Positions 1 to 5,439 of a DNA stretch of 12,878 bases are shown here, piece by piece. The notes below the pieces were generated by a model. It made no database searches. It was not told the origin of the DNA and was given only the letters and a program-made list of their open reading frames with translations. The position numbers were made by a program, and so were the translations under genes. The DNA comes from Candidatus Omnitrophota bacterium (GTDB taxonomy: Bacteria; Omnitrophota; Gorgyraeia; Gygaellales; Profunditerraquicolaceae), in assembly GCA_030018895.1 (NCBI GenBank), contig JASEHM010000007.1:1-12878 (forward strand). Reading direction: 5' to 3'. Positions within the stretch are counted from its first letter, which is position 1; each line of letters opens with the position of its first letter.

Positions 1-37
1 CGAATTACCACGAATAAGAGCCGAATTACCACGAATA
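1..37. repeat. Direct repeat pair upstream of GxxExxY gene
   Basis: The 16-mer CGAATTACCACGAATA occurs at 1-16 and again, identically, at 22-37. The second copy ends one base before the ATG at 39. A related copy in opposite orientation lies after the gene at 427-442 with 2 mismatches in 16, so the gene is bracketed by inverted repeats. The left boundary may extend outside the window. Confidence 0.75.
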
Positions 38-38
38 G

Positions 39-413
39 ATGGCAGAAAAAATACTATACAAAGAATTATCCTGCAAACTAGTTGGGTGTTTTTATGAGGT
101 ATATAATGCTTTGGGGCCCGGCCACAAAGAAGACATTTACCATAGATCTTTAAAAATAGAATTTGATAAGCAAGGAATTAAATACGTATCTAAGAAAAGG
201 CTGAAAATTGAGTATGAAGGGAAAGAAGTTGGAATATATGAACCAGATTTTATCATAGACGAGAAGATTATAGTAGAAATTAAATCTGTATTACAAGTAC
301 CTAAGGTTTACGAACTACAGCTTTATTATTATCTTAAAGGTTCCGGATATAGATTAGGTTACATCGTTAATTTTGGCTCAGACAAGATCGATATTAGGCG
401 TAGAATTTTTTAA
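39..413 (+). CDS. GxxExxY family protein
   Basis: A 124-residue protein of the GxxExxY family, which has no established function. The naming motif is present as G28-x-x-E31-x-x-Y34, in a segment predicted helical (LGPGHKEDIYHRSL). Further on, P69-D70 and E80-x-K82 in beta-rich context (EPDFIIDEKIIVEIKS) resemble the core of a PD-(D/E)XK nuclease fold, followed by a YELQLYYYL helix. This supports a nuclease-like fold, but catalysis is inference. Length is typical for the family. The ATG at 39 is the only sensible start, because in-frame stops occur in the repeat just upstream; no Shine-Dalgarno is visible, so the leader is made of repeat sequence. The gene sits between repeat copies and directly abuts cheA, with which it has no obvious functional link. 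It may be a mobile or selfish cassette. Confidence 0.85.
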   Translation: MAEKILYKELSCKLVGCFYEVYNALGPGHKEDIYHRSLKIEFDKQGIKYVSKKRLKIEYEGKEVGIYEPDFIIDEKIIVEIKSVLQVPKVYELQLYYYLKGSGYRLGYIVNFGSDKIDIRRRIF

Positions 414-426
414 TTCATGTCAATTT

Positions 427-442
427 AATTCGTGGAAATTCG
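427..442. repeat. Inverted copy of the GxxExxY-flanking repeat
   Basis: AATTCGTGGAAATTCG is the reverse complement of the 16-mer at 1-16 and 22-37 with two mismatches. It is preceded by AATTCATGTCAATTT and followed by TGTCAA, which gives the related phrase CGTGTCAA. It lies 13 nt after the GxxExxY stop and contains the GTG at 432 that would be the longest possible cheA start. Confidence 0.7.
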
Positions 443-452
443 TGTCAACACA

Positions 453-2072
453 ATGAACAACATAGACAAATACAAAGACGCGTATCTAAGAGAAGCAAGG
501 CAATATCTGGATACTTTTAATAGTTCTCTGATTAAGTTAGAGAAAACTCCGGGTAACCTGACCCTACTTGGGCCTATGCTACACGCCTGCCATACCTACA
601 AGAGTATGTCCGGCATCGCGCATCACCTCAAGACCTCTACCCTATGTCATGCCATAGAGGATGTATTAGTCAGGATAAAAAAGAAGGGATTGAAGGTTGG
701 CGCCTGCGCTGATTTATTATTTCAATGTTTCAATGCCCTGGAAACAAGTCTAAAAGCAGTGGCTAATGGCAAGGAAGAGATTGATACTGATGATCTGGTT
801 AAGGATTTAAGAAAAATTGCGGCTAAAAAAAGTCCTGAACAAAGTCAAGAGGCAACCGTAGAGGGCATAGAGGAAAGCAAAGAAGAAATTTTTGCGGATT
901 TAACGGTTACAAAAATTCAAAGCATTGAAGTCAAGGTGGAAAGACTGGATTTATTGATGCGCTTATCCGAGGAGTTGTTGATTAATAAGTTAGGTTTAGA
1001 GCGCATTAAGGAAACCTTACAAAATCCGGAACTCTCCAGTTCCGTAGATACCTTAACCAGATTAGTCTCTGACCTGCAGTTTAATATTATGCAGTCGCGC
1101 ACCGTACCTTTAAATTTTGTCTTTAACCGTTTTCCTCGCATGGTAAGAGACATGGCTAAGCAACAGAAAAAAGAGGTTAATTTGGAGCTCGTCGGCGGCG
1201 ACATAGAATTAGACCGCTCAATCGTGGATGCCTTGGCTGAACCCCTGGTACACTTAGTCAGGAATACTATAGACCATGGCATAGAAACCCCAAAACAAAG
1301 AGAGGGCCTTAAAAAACCTTCGCAAGCCACCTTAACCCTCTCTGCCAAAAGGACCCGCGGTTTTGCGATTATAGAGATTTTTGATGATGGAAAAGGTATT
1401 GATTGGGACGAGATAAAAAGACAGTCCCAAAGGCTCAAACTCATTTCGGCTCATTCTGTTCAGGAAGAATTAGTTAACGCGCTCTTTTCCGGAATGAGCA
1501 CTACAAAAGAAGTTACAGAAATCTCCGGAAGAGGCTTTGGCTTGAATATCGTCAAACAAAGAATCGAATCCTTAGGCGGCTCAGTTAAAGCGGAATCACA
1601 ATTATTGAAAGGCACAAAATTTATCTTAGAGATACCTTTAAACCTGGCAGTGTTTAAGGTCTTATTTGTTAAGGTAGGGCCTAAACCATACGCCATTCCT
1701 TTAACCAATGTGGAGAAGTTAATTCATGTAAAAAAAGAAGATATAAAGGGAATGTTGGATTATGATGCCATTGTCTTTGAAGGCGAGGATATACCCATCA
1801 CCCGCTTAAATGAGCTGTTTAGCCTGCCCCGCTTAGACCAAAATTTGCAACCCATAGTTATTGTAAAAAAGGAGGAAGACCGGTTAGGCATGGCTGTAGA
1901 TGAGTTGGGCCAGACTCAGGAGATCGTGCTTAAGCCGTTAAGGTTAGCCAAGGAAGGCAAGTACTTTACCGGTTGCACCATCCTGGGCTCAGGCGAGGTC
2001 GCGCTTATTTTAGATGTAGCTAATTTAATATTGTCAAAAAGGAAGCTATTACCCTGTAACATTAATTTCTAA
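453..2072 (+). CDS. cheA: Chemotaxis-type histidine kinase CheA
   Basis: A 539-residue CheA, the kinase that autophosphorylates on its Hpt domain and passes phosphate to response regulators in the cytoplasm. Domains in order: Hpt with phospho-acceptor His47 in HTYKSMSG (about 1-125), an acidic linker, the dimerisation helices (about 155-230, VERLDLLMRLSEELLINK), a CheA-type HATPase (N-box VRNTIDHG with N271, DDGKGID near 311, G-box GRGFGLNIV near 359), and a C-terminal CheW-like domain (about 400-530). It is shorter than E. coli CheA (654 aa); no P2 CheY-docking domain is evident between Hpt and dimerisation domains. I chose ATG 453 because the in-frame GTG at 432 lies inside the repeat; neither has a clear ribosome site. 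It heads a run with a CheC-like protein, CheD and a REC-bearing kinase. No MCP, CheW or CheY gene is in view. Confidence 0.93.
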   Translation: MNNIDKYKDAYLREARQYLDTFNSSLIKLEKTPGNLTLLGPMLHACHTYKSMSGIAHHLKTSTLCHAIEDVLVRIKKKGLKVGACADLLFQCFNALETSLKAVANGKEEIDTDDLVKDLRKIAAKKSPEQSQEATVEGIEESKEEIFADLTVTKIQSIEVKVERLDLLMRLSEELLINKLGLERIKETLQNPELSSSVDTLTRLVSDLQFNIMQSRTVPLNFVFNRFPRMVRDMAKQQKKEVNLELVGGDIELDRSIVDALAEPLVHLVRNTIDHGIETPKQREGLKKPSQATLTLSAKRTRGFAIIEIFDDGKGIDWDEIKRQSQRLKLISAHSVQEELVNALFSGMSTTKEVTEISGRGFGLNIVKQRIESLGGSVKAESQLLKGTKFILEIPLNLAVFKVLFVKVGPKPYAIPLTNVEKLIHVKKEDIKGMLDYDAIVFEGEDIPITRLNELFSLPRLDQNLQPIVIVKKEEDRLGMAVDELGQTQEIVLKPLRLAKEGKYFTGCTILGSGEVALILDVANLILSKRKLLPCNINF

Positions 2073-2076
2073 TGTC

Positions 2077-2099
2077 ATCGTTCGGCTTGACCGGACGAT
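2077..2099. repeat. Small intergenic hairpin after cheA
   Basis: The arms ATCGTTCGG (2077-2085) and CCGGACGAT (2091-2099) pair with one G-T wobble around a CTTGA loop, 4 nt after the cheA stop. The sequence TGTCATCG..CTTGACCGG..GATCCAGA resembles widespread REP-like repeats. There is no T-run, so it is not an obvious intrinsic terminator. Confidence 0.55.
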
Positions 2100-2102
2100 C
2101 CA

Positions 2103-2144
2103 GACACTCTGTCATTCCCGCTTTCGCGGGAATGACAGAGTGTC
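2103..2144. repeat. Perfect 19-bp palindrome (REP-like)
   Basis: Arms 2103-2121 and 2126-2144 are exact reverse complements (GACACTCTGTCATTCCCGC and its complement) around a TTTC loop. The core GTCATTCCCGC/GCGGGAAT is the same palindrome found inside the elements at 3263-3426 and 9976-10117. It lies in the cheA-cheC gap. It is not followed by a T-run, so it is better read as a repeat that may stabilise or process the operon mRNA than as a classical terminator. Confidence 0.85.
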
Positions 2145-2187
2145 AATAATTTGTGTCACAGTGTACTAGTTCATGTTACAAACAAAG

Positions 2188-2193
2188 AAGGAG
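2188..2193 (+). promoter_or_regulatory. Ribosome binding site setting the cheC start
   Basis: AAGGAG lies 6 nt before the ATG at 2200 and 9 nt before the ATG at 2203. This argues against the longer reading from the ATG at 2173, where no such site exists. Confidence 0.7.
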
Positions 2194-2199
2194 AAAATC

Positions 2200-2778
2200 A
2201 TGATGAATGAGGAAAAATTAAATGAGATTACTGAAGCTGCCAGTCAGCGTTGCTCTGCTGTCTTATTCAAGCTCACGAATAAACAGATACAAGTAATCTT
2301 TTCTCCACCCATCATAACCGACGCCAAAAAGGCCACTCCTCTTCTCAACTCTGAAGAGATAGGGGAAGGAGTCTATTTACCTATTAAAGGAGATGTGCAA
2401 GGTTCAGGCATTCTTTTGTTTCCTAAAGAAATCGCCTGTCATTTATGCGATATAATAATGAAAAGAAAGCTTCACACAACTCAAGAGTTATGTTCCTTTG
2501 ACAAAGAGGTACTTAAAGAAGTGAGCAATATCATAATAGGTAATTATTTATCTGTCTTCTCTAATAGCATTAAAGGAGAGGTAACTGAAGGTATGCCTAA
2601 TTTCACTTCCGGCATGTTTGGCGCAATATTAGAAGAAGTCGTTAGCAATTTTGCCAAGGATAATAGCAAGGTATTGGCGATAAAAATTGAATTCATGCTT
2701 GAAACCTTAAAATTAAAAGGAACTATGCTACTTCTCTTTGAGTCCGAAACGGTTTCGGCTAACTGGTTAGCCAGTTAA
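2200..2778 (+). CDS. cheC: CheC/CheX-type phosphatase-like protein
   Basis: A 192-residue CheC-family protein, which dephosphorylates CheY-P or pairs with CheD. The second family active-site signature is intact: E107-x2-N110, then exactly 22 residues to P133, in KEVSNIIIGNYL...MPNF. CheC normally has two such half-sites. The N-terminal equivalent (LNEITEAAS) has Ser where Asn is expected, so only one site looks competent; the [D/S] that usually precedes the Glu by four residues is Glu here. The start at 2200 follows a good AAGGAG; the next codon is also ATG. The last seven codons and the stop lie within an inverted and tandem repeat (2756-2804), so the C-terminal tail (ANWLAS) is probably repeat-derived. 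The cheD neighbour supports a CheC-CheD pair. CheX is the alternative label. Confidence 0.75.
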   Translation: MMNEEKLNEITEAASQRCSAVLFKLTNKQIQVIFSPPIITDAKKATPLLNSEEIGEGVYLPIKGDVQGSGILLFPKEIACHLCDIIMKRKLHTTQELCSFDKEVLKEVSNIIIGNYLSVFSNSIKGEVTEGMPNFTSGMFGAILEEVVSNFAKDNSKVLAIKIEFMLETLKLKGTMLLLFESETVSANWLAS

Positions 2779-2804
2779 CCAGTTAGCCGGCTCACCGGCT
2801 CACC
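2756..2804. repeat. Inverted repeat plus tandem octamers across cheC stop
   Basis: CGGCTAACTGGTTA (2756-2769) and its exact complement TAACCAGTTAGCCG (2776-2789) form a 14-bp stem with a 6-nt loop. The right half is also a tandem series of 8-mers: CCAGTTAA, CCAGTTAG, CCGGCTCA, CCGGCTCA (2771-2802). The cheC stop codon (2776-2778) sits in the first octamer, and the array ends 6 nt before the cheD ATG, leaving no normal ribosome site there. Translational coupling or structure-dependent initiation of cheD is possible but not shown. Confidence 0.8.
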
Positions 2805-2807
2805 AAT

Positions 2808-3263
2808 ATGAATACAGAAGTGCCAATGGGAGAATTAGTGGTAATTAAAGAAGAAGGCAATCTCACTTGCCATGCGGTGGGTTCCTGCGCTGTGGTTGCC
2901 CTATATGACCCTAAACTTAAAATCGCCGGAATAATTCATGCGATGCTGCCGTCATCCGTACCGCACCATGCATCACGCGCCACGGATAACGGTAAATACG
3001 TAGACACTGCTATAGATTTAGTCTTAGAAAAGATGCGCTCTTTTGGCGCGCAAAGTTTTAATATCAATGCCAAGCTTGTAGGCGGGGCAAATATGTTCAA
3101 CCTTTCCAGCTCAAATATAGGTATGGATAATATCTTAAGCGCCAAGAAAAAGTTAAAAGAAGAGGGTATAAAATTAATCGGAGAATCTATTGGCGGCTCC
3201 ATAGGCAGGTCAGTAGAATTCTCAGCAGCTACCGGCATTGTTACGGTGAAGATAATTTTTTAG
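2808..3263 (+). CDS. cheD: Chemoreceptor glutamine deamidase CheD
   Basis: A 151-residue CheD, which deamidates glutamines on chemoreceptors and binds CheC. The family core is clear: GSC with nucleophile Cys27, ALYDPKLKIAGIIHAMLP with His44, and the GGANMF and GGSIGRSVEFSAATGIVTVK segments. The usual catalytic Thr six residues before the Cys (TLGLGSC in typical members) is Cys21 here, with Thr20 beside it, so the triad may be altered. Start: ATG 2808 gives a conventional length; ATG 2826 (PMGELVV, behind AGAAG) is a credible alternative because nothing like a ribosome site precedes 2808. The stop codon TAG takes its G from the first base of the inserted element at 3263, which shows that the insertion fell exactly on the gene end without changing the protein. 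Confidence 0.9.
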   Translation: MNTEVPMGELVVIKEEGNLTCHAVGSCAVVALYDPKLKIAGIIHAMLPSSVPHHASRATDNGKYVDTAIDLVLEKMRSFGAQSFNINAKLVGGANMFNLSSSNIGMDNILSAKKKLKEEGIKLIGESIGGSIGRSVEFSAATGIVTVKIIF

Positions 3264-3426
3264 TGACAGTTCGGTGTTCAGAAGTAAATCAGGGTGTCAT
3301 TCCCGCCCCCGTTTTCACGGGGGTAAACTCCAGCGGGAATCCAGAGAAGGTATGACAGAATGGATGCCCATTTTCACGGGCATGACAAAAACGGGAAGCG
3401 AGAACTTCCAAACGCTGAACTGTTAC
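3263..3426. mobile_element. IS66-type MITE, copy A, with 8-bp duplication
   Basis: A 164-bp element. The left end GTGACAGTTCGGTG (3263-3276) and right end CGCTGAACTGTTAC (3413-3426) are inverted repeats with 3 mismatches. ATTTTTTA at 3255-3262 is repeated exactly at 3427-3434, an 8-bp target duplication. The interior is non-coding and carries palindromes (GTCATTCCCGC...GCGGGAAT; CCCCCGTTTTCACGGGGG; GCCCATTTTCACGGGC). The GTAA-type ends and 8-bp duplication are those of the IS66 family; no transposase is present. The interior closely matches copy B at 9976-10117 but has an extra hairpin. It separates cheD from the kinase gene. Confidence 0.85.
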
Positions 3427-3444
3427 ATTTTTTAGAGATGCGCG

Positions 3445-5289
3445 ATGAAAGAAAAACCTATTAAAGTTCTCGTCATTGAATCAGACCTTGGCTTTACCCG
3501 GCAACTAAAGGAACTCTTCATTGAGGCGGAAAAAGAGCATGGCCAGAGGTTTGATTTAGAATACGTAGAAGAGCTTTATCTTGGCCTTGAGCGCCTGGCT
3601 AAAGGAGGAATTGATATTATCCTTTTAGACCTTTCCTTACCAGATAGCGTAGGATTAGAGGCCCTATCCCGAATATACGCTCATGCAAAAAATGTTACCA
3701 TTGTCGCTCTTCTTGATAAAGATAAAAACGGCCTGACAGAAGGAGCGCTTTTAAATGGAGCTACAGACTGTCTTTTAAAGGATGAGCTTAACTCTAATCT
3801 CCTGGTTCATTCCATAAATCTTAGTCTTAAGCAACACCGACTATATTTGCTGTTGATCCAAGCCAAAAAGGAAATAGAGATTGGCGAAGCACAATTCCGT
3901 GAGGTAATAGAAAAGTATCTGGTTACGATTATCATCTTGGATATGCGGAAAATTGTGCGTTTTGTTAATTCTGTTGCCGAATCACTTTATGGCCGTAGTA
4001 AAGAGGATTTGTTGAATAAGAAATTTGACTTCCCCATAGTTTTAAACAAAATAGTTGAGATACATATTACCCGTAAGAGCGGCAAAATAGCCATAGCCCA
4101 GATGTATGCAGTGGTAATAACTTGGCAAGGCGAGGATGCCTATCTAATAATGCTCCAAGACATCACCGAGCGCAAGCATATTGATGAGATAAAAGACAAA
4201 TTTATCGGCACTGTCTCCCATGAGCTACGCACCCCGCTTGCTATTATCAAAGAAGGCGTCTCTTTAGTTTTAGATGGCTCAGTCGGCCCAATAAAGGAAG
4301 AGCAAGCCAAATACCTTGGGATGGTAAAAGCAAACATAGATAGGTTAGCCCTGCTCGTCAATGACCTCTTGGATATATCTAAGTTAAAGTCAGGTAAAAT
4401 AAAACTCAACCGGGTGCTGATTGACTTTTCTACTATGCTGCAGGAAACTTGCGCTAAATGGAAGATAGAAACTGATAAGAATTGTCAAAGCCTTGAGTAT
4501 TGTCCGCCTGATTTACCCGTCAATATCTATCTCGATCCTGACAAGCTAACCCAGATACTGGATAATCTTATTTTTAATGCCATAAAATTTACCCCTAAAC
4601 AAGGTAAGATAAAAGTGGAATTAACAAACGAAAAAAATCAAATAGAAATATCTGTCTCTGACAACGGCATAGGCATAGCCAAAGAAGATTTGCCTAAGGT
4701 ATTCAGCAGATTCCAGCAGTTTAACCGTCCACAAGGTGGCGCAGGCTATAAAGGAACCGGTTTAGGCCTGGCCATAGTTAAAGAATTAATAGAACTGCTT
4801 AAAGGTGGAATTAAGGTTGAGAGCGAACTTAATAAAGGCACTAAATTCATACTCACCATTCCTAAAATAGCGGAAGAAGAGATGTTTAAAGAATATGTTG
4901 CCAACGGAATAAAAGAAGCAGCAGATAGAAATTCACCTTTATCTTTGGCAGTAATGCATATTACTGAATTTAGCCAGCTCCAAGAAAAATTTGGCAAGAA
5001 GCCCCTTTATTTACTTACTGATATTGAGAGAAGGATTAAGGATTGCTTGTGCCGACAGACAGATATGATATTAAGGGCCACCGGCGAACTTGTCATTATT
5101 ATGCCCAATACCGGAAAACAGGGCGCTGAAGTAGCTAGGAAGAGAATTAAAGAAGCGGTTAAAGCCTATATATCTCAAAGTAAAGAGAATTGGATAAAAG
5201 AAATTCGTATTACTCTGGGCACTGCCACCTTTCCCGACGAGGCAAATAACCATCAAGAGCTATTAAACAAAGCGCGTATTCCAAATTAG
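3445..5289 (+). CDS. REC-PAS-histidine kinase with degenerate, truncated GGDEF-like end
   Basis: A 614-residue cytoplasmic multidomain signalling protein with no membrane segment. In order: receiver (about 5-125; phospho-acceptor Asp62 in LLDLSLPD, Lys112), PAS (about 145-240), HisKA with His259 in SHELRTP, HATPase (N378 N-box, DNGIG near 407, GTGLGL at 437-442) to about 475, then a GGDEF-like domain (about 478-614). There the signature reads ATGEL (545-549), one residue short and without the catalytic Asp, so diguanylate cyclase activity is unlikely. The protein stops just after NNHQELLNKA, where GGDEF domains normally continue for about 20 residues (..ALYxAKxxGRN). The stop falls in an inserted repeat at 5283, suggesting truncation by insertion. 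ATG 3445 was chosen; before insertion of element A it lay 9 nt after cheD. The receiver is a plausible target of the neighbouring CheA. Confidence 0.9.
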   Translation: MKEKPIKVLVIESDLGFTRQLKELFIEAEKEHGQRFDLEYVEELYLGLERLAKGGIDIILLDLSLPDSVGLEALSRIYAHAKNVTIVALLDKDKNGLTEGALLNGATDCLLKDELNSNLLVHSINLSLKQHRLYLLLIQAKKEIEIGEAQFREVIEKYLVTIIILDMRKIVRFVNSVAESLYGRSKEDLLNKKFDFPIVLNKIVEIHITRKSGKIAIAQMYAVVITWQGEDAYLIMLQDITERKHIDEIKDKFIGTVSHELRTPLAIIKEGVSLVLDGSVGPIKEEQAKYLGMVKANIDRLALLVNDLLDISKLKSGKIKLNRVLIDFSTMLQETCAKWKIETDKNCQSLEYCPPDLPVNIYLDPDKLTQILDNLIFNAIKFTPKQGKIKVELTNEKNQIEISVSDNGIGIAKEDLPKVFSRFQQFNRPQGGAGYKGTGLGLAIVKELIELLKGGIKVESELNKGTKFILTIPKIAEEEMFKEYVANGIKEAADRNSPLSLAVMHITEFSQLQEKFGKKPLYLLTDIERRIKDCLCRQTDMILRATGELVIIMPNTGKQGAEVARKRIKEAVKAYISQSKENWIKEIRITLGTATFPDEANNHQELLNKARIPN

Positions 5290-5416
5290 GGACAGCGCCC
5301 TATTTAAATTAATAAATAGTGTCGTTTCTGCGTAACTGCTTTTATCGCAAAGAGTTATGAGTTAATTATTTTCCTTGGGAAATTAGGGATAGGAAATAGG
5401 ACGCTGTCCCTAATTT
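5283..5416. mobile_element. Inverted REP pair (AAATTAGGGACAGCGCCC family)
   Basis: The 23-nt left end (5283-5305, starting AAATTAGGGACAGCGCCC) and right end (5394-5416, ending GGACGCTGTCCCTAATTT) are inverted repeats with one mismatch, enclosing 88 non-coding bases. Each end is itself nearly palindromic (AAATTAGGG..CCCTA). A single copy of the same unit lies at 7103-7126. No clear target duplication flanks it. Paired and single palindromic units fit REP/BIME-type elements mobilised by a TnpA-REP transposase encoded elsewhere; that attribution is inference. Its first bases supply the last codon and stop of the upstream kinase gene. Confidence 0.75.
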
Positions 5417-5439
5417 TCTAAAAAAAATGGAAGGGTGTG

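Noticed and set aside
1..37. Start of a CRISPR array
   Set aside because: There are only two 16-bp copies with a 5-nt gap, an inverted relative beyond the gene, and no regular spacers.
917..1444. A 175-codon - strand frame inside cheA
   Set aside because: It lies opposite a highly conserved CheA coding region and its translation has no family features; it is a shadow frame.
2103..2144. Intrinsic terminator between cheA and cheC
   Set aside because: The stem is long and perfect but followed by AATAATTTG rather than a T-run, and its core recurs inside mobile elements, so it is called a repeat.
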